Below the pieces are notes generated by a model. It saw only the letters and a list, made by a program, of their open reading frames with translations. It searched no databases and was not told the origin of the DNA. Made by a program: the position numbers and the translations under genes. Positions 13,192 through 23,903 of a stretch of DNA of 64,000 bases are shown here, one piece after another (within the stretch, counting starts at the first letter, position 1; each line of letters opens with the position of its first letter). This stretch comes from Bugula neritina (taxonomy: Eukaryota > Bryozoa > Gymnolaemata > Cheilostomatida > Bugulidae), in the NCBI GenBank assembly GCA_964035545.1, contig OZ037766.1:22060767-22124766 (forward strand), in the 5' to 3' direction.

Positions 13192-14503
13192 ACAAAGTAG
13201 GTGTGCAGTGTGATGGTTCGTTTAGAAACATCGAGTGTCTGAAAATGTGGAGGTGTCTTTCTTTGCCAGAATTAGAGAGGATGAGATGTCCTGTCATAAT
13301 ATAATGGTTCTTGTTGAGCTGTGTGGTTTATAAGAACTTTTTTATGTAACTAAACTTTCCAAATAAAGCATCTGCTTTTATAATAAATTGATACCTAGTC
13401 TAGACAATTCGATTGCATTCCACACTGTGTATGAATCTTGTGGAACAGGCACTATTCATATTATAGTACAACATACTGACCAGTATTGCACAATGATAGG
13501 TTGCCAACAACTGGCATATTAAGTGTTCAGTGTAGGCTAAATAACAGAAGAGTATGATATATTATGTACATTATAATAATTTATAAAGTAGAATTTGTGA
13601 CAAAATGTATATGTATTAATTAGTATATAAGTGAGTCATTCATACCCAATGTTTATTAAGGCTTAACAAAGTATTTCTGTTTACAAGGATGGGTGATTAG
13701 CTTGACGAAACAGACAAAATCTGCTTTCTATGTCGGAACCTTTGCTGACATTTGCGCTGCCTCTCTCTTCGCATTAATATGGTTTGTAAACAGAGACCAT
13801 GATGCAAGAAATGAAAAAGGGGAAGTGACTGCTGCATTTAAGAAAGGAAGTGATCCAAATGAGGAGAAAGATTCAGGAGTTGATGAGGTAAAGCAATTAA
13901 TTGGTTTATATTTAGACACACATACCAGCTGGTGAACAGTTCTAAAAATATAGTGTGGTACATAGTAAAAATTTGATGAAATTTCTAGTTATAATGCAAA
14001 AATTATAAGTTGATTTTGCACCAGTACAAATCAATATCTAAGATTATTTTAACTTCTGTTGCTCCTTATTTTTGATTATATATTCATTAGTCATAGCACT
14101 GCTTATTGTATGTAGATATTTTAAAATGTAACAATAAATCTTATATTTTACAACAATTTTTAAGCAAAGTATTTAGTCTCTATTTAAATTAACTTTCAAT
14201 TTTCTTTGTGCAACCAACTCTTATTTACTTACACACATACTTACTCACAACATGCACACGACAGTTTTGTAAATATTTTACATTTTTATGCTGTTTCTGT
14301 TACTATCGGTGAATGACTTATTTTAGGAAGAGTCTCTTCTTTCACCGAAGGTGATAGTCACAGTGCCTACGGCAGAAGGAAACTTTGACAAGTTGATACA
14401 CTACAGTAATGAGAGGTTTGACAAACTAGCAGCTAAAGATCAGCAGGAGCATAACAGGCGAATGAGAGAGAGGGTTCGAGAAAGCATAACAGAATTAGAC
14501 TGA
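3719..14503 (+). CDS. Monocarboxylate-transporter-like protein (SLC16/MCT family, MFS)
   Basis: Eight coding exons join in frame with GT-AG junctions: 3719-3974, 6160-6309, 6407-6508, 8462-9172, 10301-10480, 10857-10982, 13688-13887, 14327-14503 (1902 nt, 633 residues). The SLC16 signature before TM1 is present as PDGGYGW (residues 27-33). Later landmarks are 'YFDKNRALATAIASSGTG' (TM4-5 loop), 'YGWRGSLIILGG' (TM5-6) and 'GLGSMSGPPLAG' (TM10). Together these give the usual 6+6 helix layout with a long, charged central loop (about residues 210-335) and a hydrophilic C-tail. Family role: plasma-membrane transport of monocarboxylates or related substrates, H+-coupled in MCT1-4. The TM8 positions that are Asp and Arg in MCT1 appear to be Asn410 and Lys414 here, so proton coupling may be absent and the substrate is open. 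Exon 4 (711 nt) carries TM5 to TM7 in one piece. Introns hold an (AC) satellite, a SINE, a MITE and a 1.7-kb hAT element. The start is the only ATG giving a normal N-terminus. Confidence 0.92.
5668..5827. repeat. AC-rich satellite with 11-bp period
   Basis: A pure (AC)n run, then about a dozen repeats of the 11-mer AACACACACAC with one shorter unit near 5767-5772. Because 11 is not a multiple of 3, all frames stay open on both strands, giving spurious Thr/His and Cys/Val-rich frames. Located in intron 1 of the MCT-like gene. Confidence 0.9.
7310..7530 (+). mobile_element. tRNA-derived SINE, best-preserved copy
   Basis: The head resembles a tRNA with an A-box-like 'aagttaaagcgtttgcct' and a B-box 'ggttcgagct' (about 7350). 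The body contains 'agagcatccagtcataattg' and the tail 'acagggatggcgactataag'. The same body and tail recur at 3105, 25620 and 56720. It is non-coding, transcribed by RNA polymerase III in such families, and mobilised by a LINE. It sits in intron 3 of the MCT-like gene. Confidence 0.7.
7633..7955. mobile_element. MITE, PIF/Harbinger-like (TTA target-site duplication)
   Basis: The ends read AGGCCTGGCC at the left and GGCCAGGCCT at the right, and the similarity continues inward ('gtgagaatcacac' left; its inverse 'gtgtgattctcat' right). The element is flanked by TTA at 7630-7632 and 7956-7958, the 3-bp duplication typical of PIF/Harbinger. A TTAA reading is also possible. The interior has a second short inverted repeat around 'ctgggtgcacccag' (about 7839-7852). 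No coding capacity. It lies in intron 3 of the MCT-like gene. Confidence 0.6.
11280..12981. mobile_element. Non-autonomous hAT element, 1702 bp, with 8-bp TSD
   Basis: A perfect 8-bp direct repeat GTCTAAAC flanks the element (11272-11279 and 12982-12989). The ends are CAGGGGTGTCCAAC at the left and, reverse complemented, CAGGGCTGTCCAAC at the right: 13 of 14 bases identical and of the hAT type (CAGGG start, 8-bp TSD). The right sub-terminal region is GC-rich (GGCC/CGCGGG palindromes at about 12942-12966). No transposase frame is visible. Roughly 12225-12900 is clearly similar to 52970-53600 inside the other hAT element. It is inserted in intron 6 of the MCT-like gene. Confidence 0.85.
13107..13190. 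repeat. (GT)n microsatellite
   Basis: A nearly uninterrupted GT run in intron 6 of the MCT-like gene, starting with a few imperfect units (gtgtatgtgtgtgtacgcg). No coding meaning. Confidence 0.95.
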
Positions 14504-16947
14504 ACTAAGTTTAGCTGATATCATCAATAAGGCTAAAGACTATAAAATAATTATCTAGTGATTGCATAACACTGGCCTGTCAATGGAAAACATAAGAATA
14601 ATTAAATTACACCATATGAATTAAAACCTTAATTAGACTAATGGGCAAGTCTATGACCTTGTCATTCATCAGCTCAACTGGTTAGAGCAGTATATGACAG
14701 CATTGTAAAAACTTGCCTTACCAGCTTTTTAGTAAACCAACTTGTATCTTATATGCTTCAACAATCACACATGCAAGTAATGACTCGGTAACCTTGAGTG
14801 GAAGTCAATTTGATTTTATATTTCAAAGGCCTACATTAACTTTTTGTGAAGCTTGGTAATTTAAGGTTTGATAACCATGACTATTATATTGATGTCTAGA
14901 TCAGATTATATATGATGCCATTTACCCTAGCACCTAGCTACTTGATCATATGTAATAACTTCTTTTCAAAAAATTCTTGTTCATATATATATGACCTGAT
15001 TGGTTTACTGATAGATGTGCATGTGATGAGTAATATTACAATTGTATATACCTCTTAAAAATGTATCAATAAGTAAAGAAAATATTATCTATCAGCATTA
15101 CAATACTATTATGTATCATAATTAGTTACTATAATATTATTTTGGCATCATTAATCATATTCTTATTTTTGTAAAAATAGTGCACTCATATGTTTATATT
15201 ATATAAAGAACACCTGTATAATCCAGACCTGTGTTTTCAATTAAGATTAACCGCACCCCTACAGTGTCTAACAAAAGTTGGCAATGAAGAGCATGGAGTA
15301 TAGACTAAGAGAAACAATGAGCAAAAAAAATGATAGTCTAAACACCTAATAAATAGCTATTGCACACAAATTAAACAGCTAATAGCAAAAAGAAACTATC
15401 TATGTACTGGCAAGTTCTATACATCCAGCATATATATTTCTATATGTTTGTAAAACCAGCTGTTTACTTTGTGTTTCATTCAAGTTTCATCATTGTCTCT
15501 AACCTCTATCTGCAATCTTCAGTGTCTCACAACAATCACTCCATATTTTCTATAGACCACAACAAGAGACGAATGTAAAACTGTCAGCTTTCAAATTGAT
15601 TGATAGTAACTTTGCTATTAGTTAATTATTGCAGCAATCGGCCTAATTATTTAATAAAGTACCATCTCAAAGTCTTGCGGAGTATTGAATTCCATTAAAC
15701 AAATTTCATCTATGCTGACTAAATTGATTCAAGTTATTGCGTGACAATGACCACTCACTGACATAAAAGTGACATGTTCCCCAAACTATTTCAAGTAAAA
15801 ATAATTGGGACCACTTAGATTTCCATAAATATTGCACAGTCTGTTTCATCATGTGACGAAAGCAAACTATGAACACTCATTGCACCAAACATTATAATGG
15901 GTGTGACTTAGTTCAAAATAAGAACATTGTAGAACATTATATATATATATATATATGATAGTATTGTATTGGAGACAGTCTCCAAAAAATACAGCAATAT
16001 AAATTAATTTGTCTATAAACCAGCATCTAGCTGAAGTACTTAAAATACTACTGAAGGAATTGCACCATCAGGTTGTACAGACAAAAAAAGTATTTTTGGC
16101 CTACAATCAGTTAAAACTTGAAATCAAAATTACTAGTTCATTCCCAAGACATGATAGCCAAAAACATTATACAACACTTATATTAGATCTGGATATTCAT
16201 TTGACAGCTGGCGTTATTTTGAAGCAAGGATTGTTTCAGAGTTTTAATTTCAGTTTTCAACTGTATGGTTATTATATGTATCATTATGAAAACCAGACTA
16301 AATTTCAATTTGTTCAACTTTTAGTTATTCCTAAAATGCAAGACTGGTTTTGCTCAAGAAATAATTTGCAACCCCACGATGATGATGAAGCCTTTAGTGC
16401 ATTCCAATTTCATGTTATTTTTCAATTTAACTTGAGGCAACATGACTAATTGAAGATTACCAAAAGTAAATCAATCAATAAATTAAAATCATGTTCATCA
16501 TACAACTATTACTAATACTATAAGTATACAACCTACAAGTGATGACTTAATTAAAATATTAGAAATAATAAAAGTAACCAATAACTAAAATTAGTACAGC
16601 ACAGTAATACTAATAGCAAGTCCAAATCACTTTTAAGGTACCTAGCTATTATTCGCTGAATCCAGATTTGAATATTTGGACATTTTTAGATTTCAGTCAA
16701 TGTCAGCTTTTAATTTAATTATTGAAGTATGAATTTGACAAAGTTATTGTGAAACTGCTTGGACTAAACAATCAAATTTGTAAAAAAAACTATAAGCAAT
16801 CAACAATAACTGCATGCCCATAAATTTAAAATTTAAATTTAGGCAAGCAAAAATTTCTAGTACTAATATTACTAGAAATTTTTATTAGCTTAAAGTTTAT
16901 CCCTTAAGGCTAATGATTAACTATTGCTAAATAGTAATACTATAACT
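14504..16947. other. Intergenic region downstream of the MCT-like gene
   Basis: Mostly 3' flank. A tRNA-like fragment occurs near 14670-14700 ('tcaactggttagagcagta') without a matching B-box, perhaps a SINE head. Possible poly(A) signals for the MCT-like gene include AATAAA at 15348-15353 and 15653-15658. A short (AT)n run lies near 15938. An unexplained 146-codon open frame spans 16009-16449 (see findings). No other gene is supportable. Confidence 0.5.
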
Positions 16948-17945
16948 GGGTCATTCCACGCCAACTCAACGAGGTTTTTGAGGATTTTCACTGACCCGTC
17001 TCAGATTTTTTCGAAATTTTAGTATGGTATTCCAAAATATGTCAATTAAAAAAATATCAAATATTAGCCCTTAATTCCTAATAGTTTTGTAGTTATGGCA
17101 CTTTTTGTGAGCAAAGGTTGGTAAAAAATCGGTACTTTTTTCATGGGTTTCGGTACCGAAGGTCAACTTCATGGGTTTATATCTCAGAGACGATTCAAGA
17201 CAAACCTTTCATACTTTTATGGATGATAGTTCTACATGATTTTTTTCGAATTAAAGCATCAAATCTGCTATAAATGTTGAGAAAAATTTTCTGTTGCATT
17301 ACGTTTTTAGGCCAAAAATTTGGCAATTTTTCAAAATTTTCAATTTTCAGGCACTTAAAACTCACCTTTTACAAATAGCTATGATCTTGATATTTTCAGC
17401 ACCTAACAACTATATTATATATATCACATTAAAATGGTTTCAGCTTTTTATTGGCATAAGTTTCATCACAATTTCGTGTTGAAATCTAAAGATTTGGAAA
17501 TTATGCGCTATTTCATGAGGAGAAAACTCAATGTGGGTATAAATGAATTTTTTTAAAAATGGTTTCATTTTAAAGATGTTGGTATATATTATGTTATATT
17601 AAAAACTGAACGTTTGTATATTGTTCCTTCATAGAAAAATTTTGGATTAAATTGACGCATTTTTTCGATTTTCGCCTATATTTAAAACTACACTCTATAC
17701 AGTTACTAAACATGCAAAAAGTCATAAGAAATACCAAAATTGTTTACATATTATCTGCAATCATTTTCATAACATTTGAATTTAATTTGGGTATCAGTAA
17801 TCTTTATGCTTCATAAAATTGATTAAACTGGGTTCATTTTAGTTAAAACCGATAAACTGTTAGAATTTAAAAGCGCAATGGATTTAAATCTAATGAATGA
17901 GAAAAGAAAAATTTTACAATCATCATTTATAATTGAATGGCATAT

Positions 17946-18990
17946 TTATGAAAGTTTGCCCAAAATTTTTACATAAATCCTGAATAATATCCATGAGAGG
18001 AAGGTTGCATCAGTTGCATCATATGCCTGTAGGTAGTGCTTCTTTCCATTGAATGTAATCGGTGTCTTAACATAACAGATTACACATTGTTTTGGTGCCC
18101 AGCCTTTATCCTCCAGGGAAGGCCAGTGAAATGGTATGTCCATAGAAGTGCATAAATTTAATGAGTAGATCATTTTCTTCCCAAAATTTGGTTAGGACAC
18201 AACCTACTCACCAGTTCTCATCATATGTGCATCTGTTAAAATGTTCTACTCTTGGGCAACAAATTTTACCATGTTTACATAAAGTTCACCTTAGATGAAA
18301 ACAGCAGTTTGTATTGTTGTATCATTTGCTGACATTTTCTTGGCAGTCAGTTCTTTGCTAACTGTAAGGGTAAAACAATGATATTCACAGGTACCAGGCA
18401 CGGTCTTTGCAAGTGAGAAGTGAGCATATTTTGAGACGGGAATGATTAGTGATAGAGAAAAAAGTCACATTTTCTATATGTGGGATGAGTCCCACTAAAA
18501 CAAGTCTTGGGGATTTAACAAATGTCTGGGAGTTACTGCTTGCAAATCTGCTTTAGCAGCTTTTCTTTTAATCGGTCCACCTACACCATCACAGGCATTT
18601 ATGTCATGACTGGTTGAAAAAGAGTTCCACTAAGCATGAAATCTAAAATCATCTTCACGAGACACGAAATTTACAATTTTTTTTAAATTCTTATATTGGG
18701 CAGCTAGCTGCTCCGTCAGAGAAATAATAAATCTTCTTCAAGTGGGAGACACTTTCTTCACAAGATTCACGACTGGTTTCTAAAACATGCTGATAGGAAC
18801 ATGTGTCATGTTGCAAACAGTCACTTATTATACACATGCAGTAATTAGGTTTAATCTCCCAATCTTCGACAGGATATGCCACAAAGGGATTTATGGCAGG
18901 TTAGGAATTTTACCAGAGAAACCACTGCACCGCATTGTAACAAATAGTCCTTCGAAACCAAAAAAATTCAGGCTTTAGCATTCTATGTCT
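17946..18990 (-). pseudogene. Decayed DDE-type transposase of the 3.7-kb element
   Basis: Fragments in different minus-strand frames align end to end as one protein. Near 18720 is 'YYFSDGAAS' followed after a frameshift by 'QYKN'. Near 18570 is 'NACDGVGGPIKRKAAKADLQ'. Near 18400 is 'KTVPGTCEYHCF'. At 17946-18173 a tail contains 'FHWPSLEDKGWAPKQCVICY'. The series 'SDG..xQYKN', 'CDGVGG', 'PGT', 'WP..ED..W.P...I' is a pattern I recognise from invertebrate transposase-like proteins. There are frameshifts and stops between and within the fragments, so it is not functional. N-terminal parts are not identifiable. Confidence 0.6.
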
Positions 18991-19358
18991 ATAGACCTAA
19001 ATATGTAAATAGCAATATTTATGTAAGATTTTCTGGTTTATCAGGAAATTGAGGATTTTTTGTCTAATTTACTTTATACATAGTTGAAGAAACAATTGCT
19101 AAAACCCGCATCTCTTTTTCACCCTACCCTTCACTCACTCACCCACACCCTCAGCCACCCATCATCTCTTACCTTCTTCCTGTAAAAAGCCACACGCACG
19201 CACGCAGGCATGCACGCACACTGCAAGAAACCTGCTCTCTCAGTTTAGCTGGCTTGCTAATAATAAAATACATTTTGTCAGTATGCTTCATGAAGGTATC
19301 TCTACTTGATAAATTTACAGGTTGGAGCGGGGTGGTGATTGTTTGGTAAAGGAATAGG

Positions 19359-19361
<3 letters not shown>

Positions 19362-19452
<91 letters not shown>
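19362..19452. repeat. (TA)n microsatellite inside the 3.7-kb element
   Basis: About 45 uninterrupted TA units, flanked by TATATG/TGTGTA variants. It lies between the transposase relic and the right inverted arm. Confidence 0.95.
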
Positions 19453-19455
<3 letters not shown>

Positions 19456-21284
19456 GTGTGTATATGTATGTATATACATGCATGAGGAGTGGTGCATGGG
19501 GAGCAAGTGAGGGAGGTGCAAATGGAAGGGCAGAGAATAATGAGAATTATACTGAAAGCATCATGGAACCTATCATAAAATACATTAATTTAGTCAAATA
19601 TTTACTCATGAGAAAACAATATGCATTCATTGATTCTTTGAGAAATAAATTTTTTTTATACATATAAACCCACAAGTGACAATTGTAATAATGTTCTTTT
19701 TATATTAACTAGATTTAAATCTATTGTGCTTTTAAATTCTAACAGTTTATCCGTTTTTTTTATAAAATGAACCCAGTTCAATCAATCTTATGAAGTATAA
19801 CGATTGATGATACCCAAATTAAATTTAAATGTTATGAAAATGATTGCAGATAATATGTAAACAATTTTGGTATTTTTTATGACTTTTTGCACGTTTCAGT
19901 AACTGTATAAATTGTAGTTTAAATATAAGCGAAAATCGAAAAAAATGCGTCAATTTAATCCAAAATTTTTCCATGAAGGATCAATATACAAACGTTCAGT
20001 TTTTAATATAGCATAATATATACCACCGTCTTTAAAGTGAAACCATTTTTAAAAACATTCATTTATACCCACATTGAGTTTTCTCCTCATGAAATAGCGC
20101 ATAATTTCAAAATTTTAGGATTTCAACACGAAATTGTGATGAAACTTATGCCAGTAAAAAACTGAAACTTTTTTAATGTGATATATATAATATAGTTGTT
20201 AGGTGCTGAAAATATCAAGATCATAGCTATTTGTAAAAGGTGAGTTTTAAGTGCCTGAAAATTGAAAATTTTGAAAAATTGCCAAATTTTTGGCCTAAAA
20301 ACGTAATGCAACAGAAAATCTTTCCTAACATTTATGGCAGATTTGATGCTTTAATTCGAATAAAATCATGTAGAACTATCATCCATAAAAGTATGAAAGG
20401 TTTGTCTTGAATCGTCTCCGAGATATAAACCCATGAAGTTGACCTTCGGTACCGAAACCCATGAAAAAAGTACCGATTTTTTACCAACCTTTGCTCACAT
20501 AAAGTGCCATAACTACAAAACTATTAGGAATTAAGGGCTAATATTTGATATTTTTTTAATTGACATGTTCTGGAATACTATACTAAAATTTCAAAAAAAT
20601 CTGAGATGGGTCGGTTTTGGCCTTGTTGAGTTGGCGTAGAATGACCCAACTATAATCTATTAGTATTGCATTTACAATACTGACTCATAATATTACTGTG
20701 ACTTACTCACTAATACTAATCGGTAATAACATAACTTAAAATCTTAGTATAACAGAGTCTGATAGTGCAAGTGATTTACTGTCGTTTGGCACAGAAGTGC
20801 CTCGTACACTGGTCATTTTGTATACGAAATGGCCATTTTGTACACAAAATGAATAATAAATCAATCTACTGGATAACCACTTGAATGATACTAGTTCACT
20901 TATTCATTGCATCCCAGCTTTTTCTCTCAGCACGTTGTTGAAACAAAAAATAATATATTCATTAACTATTTGTTGCCATTTACGGATAACAATATCTACA
21001 CTAAAACAGCAATCCCTAACACCTACATATTACAATAATAAATAAGCATGCAGCGAAATGAAATGTGCAAGTTAGTTGTGAGCAGTAATGTATCACTGGC
21101 ACATCAAATAATAAATAAATATAAGAAATATGTATTTTAGTTCATTTATTATTTATATTGATGTGTACAAATCGACCCGAGAAGGTGGGTACAAAATTGC
21201 ACCCATATAAGTATCACTTTAGCTTCAGTTATAGTATTAGTATTACTAGAACTATTATTATTAGTGTTAGAAAAAATACAAGGT

Positions 21285-21500
21285 AATATTAAAGGCCAGG
21301 ACGATGTCAAAAGTACCATGAAGAAACTCTGCCTACAGCCTTTTAAACAAAGAAGGAGAACCAGGCATATTAATCTCCTTATGAAGATTTTAACAAAAGA
21401 AGAATAACATCTGGCTCTCAGCTCTGTCTATGATGACCTGCTGAACAAACCAACAGCACTATATAGACTCGCTCCCAAACAAGGGGACGGCCCCGATCAA
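21285..21500 (+). pseudogene. Relic of the C-terminal end of a non-LTR retrotransposon ORF
   Basis: One frame, with a single internal stop, reads 'LKGQDDVKST', 'QPFKQRRRTRHINLLMKIL' and 'HLALSSVYDDLL'. It aligns with the C-terminus of the LINE at 49945-51563 ('LKGRESVTDA', 'KTLASRRRDHRVGLLVRIL', 'HSALSTSYNKIM'). It is therefore a second, older copy of a related LINE, 5'-truncated to its last 70 or so codons. Confidence 0.6.
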
Positions 21501-22249
21501 TGGGTGCTAACAGTACCAAGCACCTGAACAGTTTTCACCCATGGACTATCCAGGATCTGAAAATTGGTCACAATCAAGGTAATAATTAGGAGATTTACAC
21601 ATAGATAGGATTAAGTTTTTGTTCAGTCAATACAGCTCAATGAGTACTAGCTGTTAGCGTATGGCTATTGAGTATTGACCAATGGGCAATGACTGACCAA
21701 CATATCAGTTATGAGTATTATCATTGGCATTAGTGTTTGGCAGCACACCCCTTCCTCTATCAGTCTATGTGGCTTTAGGGTGGCCCAGTGTAATGATCAC
21801 TTCGAGTAGGTTCGAGCACATTCATTATTAGTATCCTTTTAGTCTTGAACTTTAGGTTTAAGTATAACTATTAGTATTACTATTGCCTATTGGACTATAT
21901 CAACGACAACTGACAAATAAAATATTTATTATCAATATCATAATGATAATCTAAATCATTAATCATTAATGATAATTATTATTATTTGGTATTTTAATTT
22001 ATTTTTAAAGATAATCATATAAATTAATATAAAATTATATTCAATAATTTATTTGATAATCATAATGATTATCAAATTATTATTAAAATTTTAATATCAT
22101 AATCAATATCAATCTCAAACAGAAATGACCATCGTAATCATCGTAATGATTACATCTTGATCTTCACTTCATCTTGTAGAGGCGGAAAAAAATTCTAAAT
22201 AGTGATCAAAATTCAACAACGATTACACAAAAACCATTCTCATTAGGTA

Positions 22250-22910
22250 TTACATTTACTAATGCTATTACTATTAGTATTACCATTACCGAAAGGGCAT
22301 TATGATAATTATTATAATATCTTACGCTGCACACTGCCAGTAAATCTATGTAATGCTAGTATTTTATGCGGATGCGCAACCTTTCCCGGAAATAGAGCAG
22401 AATTTTTACTGACACGGCTATTGATTGGTCAGAAAATACGCGGCAGTTTTAGAATTGTAACAGATATCCCACTACTATATTATTATTCATCCTGTCATTA
22501 CTGACATGCTCGTCACGAGTTATACATCTGCTATAGTAATACTAATATTCACAGCGATAGTCACTATCAGTATCATCAAAAAGGAACAAACTTCACGCCG
22601 TAAGCAGTAATATACCTTGATCTCACATTTTAGTTGTTGTTTGATAATTACAAGCTGAAACTTTCCTATTAGTATTACTATTAGTATTATTATTTATTAT
22701 TAAGATTAAGAATAAGTCTAACTCATAATTTTGCGCCTGTAGCCGTAGGACTAGGTTTTAGCAGAGTGTTCGAATTTTAATTTTTACGAGGTGAGTTAGT
22801 GTTACTGTTAGGTGAGTTAACTCTATTAGTATTACTATTACTATTAGTATTAGACTTAGTATTACTATTAGTATTAGACTTAGTATTACGATTACTCATA
22901 GTTACAGTTA
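22250..22910. repeat. Interspersed ATTAGT/ATTACT hexanucleotide blocks
   Basis: Clusters such as 'attagtattactattagtat' occur at about 22257-22290, 22668-22700 and 22826-22888, separated by non-repetitive DNA. The same words dominate 49240-49960 and recur at 44636, 51770-51860 and 53740. Confidence 0.6.
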
Positions 22911-23903
22911 ATTACTAAATGTTATTTACTAATTTAGTTTTACCTTAGCCTTTGCCTTTGGCTTTAGACTTAGTAATACTAATAGTAATAGTTGTTGCAG
23001 TAGCTTTTTGGCAGCTTTCCAAAAATCATTGTGTAAGTGTAACGAAAGCTATTTGTGAAAGCTTTCGCGATAGCTATTTACTGACAGTTTTTGGTAGATG
23101 AGTCAGTGTAGCTCAGTTTTCCTCCTGCTAAAGATGCAGGCAATCTATACTTAATTGTCAAAATAATTGTAAGTATCAAGTATTATATTATCTTTTGTTT
23201 TGAACTTCGTTAACTAAATGTTTTGTCAGCTATGTAATTAATGTTAAGTTAACAATATGTTTGTAATTTTCATGGTTATAGGTTACAGTAAAGTAGAGTA
23301 AAGTATGAGTACAAGTATGAGTATGAGTCTAAGTATGAATGAAGTCTAACTTAGAAAATATACTGTTGGCAATAGACAAAAATAGAGTTGTGGTCTGCAT
23401 CTGTGTCCTCCATCCATTCACCCTTTATTAAGTGAATCACAATACATAGGCATCCGTGCCAAACAGCATCCTTGCTGACGCAACAACAATTATCAGCTGA
23501 TACAGTAACCACTATCGGCTGTCACAATAGTAATAGTTATAATAATACTAATCAATAATCATACTGATAGTGATACTCATACTCATGTCTTATACTCATA
23601 CTAATGCCGATAATGATTATGAGGCTCATACTCATGGCGATACTCATACTGCTAGTGATACTGATTATTTATTAAATACAATATCTAAATATGAGATAAC
23701 GATTATAATGTTAGTCATAAGATAATGATCAATGATAATGTAAATGGATTAGTAATACTAATAGAGATTGATATCTTATCTCACAGATAGCGTTACTGTT
23801 GTTACTGATTTTATAGTCGAAGTTCTCAAGGCACAGGCAACTTTGTAGCAGCAACTCAAGGTGAAACTGCTTATGTGTTTTCATCACCACTGTCACAATC
23901 ATC

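Larger units (their letters stand above)
16948..20647. mobile_element. 3.7-kb DNA transposon with ~970-bp terminal inverted repeats (Sola-like?), decayed
   Basis: The ends are GGGTCATTCCACGCCAACTC (left) and GGGTCATTCTACGCCAACTC (right, reverse complement), flanked by the 4-bp direct repeat AACT (16944-16947 and 20648-20651). The inverted repeats extend about 970 bp (left arm to about 17920, right arm from about 19680), so a 62-codon frame appears in mirror image in both arms. Between the arms lies a broken minus-strand transposase (17946-18990) and a long (TA)n tract. A 4-bp TSD is known for the Sola superfamily; this assignment is inference. The 402-bp MITE at 26929 has matching ends and also a 4-bp TSD. 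Confidence 0.75.
20652..23903. other. Intergenic, hexanucleotide-rich region upstream of KIF11
   Basis: Scattered blocks of ATTAGT/ATTACT/ATTAGA-type words (for example 22250-22290, 22655-22700, 22815-22910, 23510-23660) are embedded in AT-rich DNA. One LINE relic sits at about 21285-21500. The KIF11 promoter and 5' UTR should lie close to 23904, but no TATA or initiator element stands out. No gene is supportable. Confidence 0.5.

Noticed and set aside
14650-14720. A tRNA gene
   Set aside because: Only an A-box-like stretch is present; no anticodon arm, B-box or acceptor stem could be paired.
17294-20311. Identical 62-codon proteins at 17294-17482 (+) and 20123-20311 (-), seeming to be a duplicated gene
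   Set aside because: They are mirror images within the inverted arms of the 3.7-kb transposon; no homology or splice evidence for a real protein.
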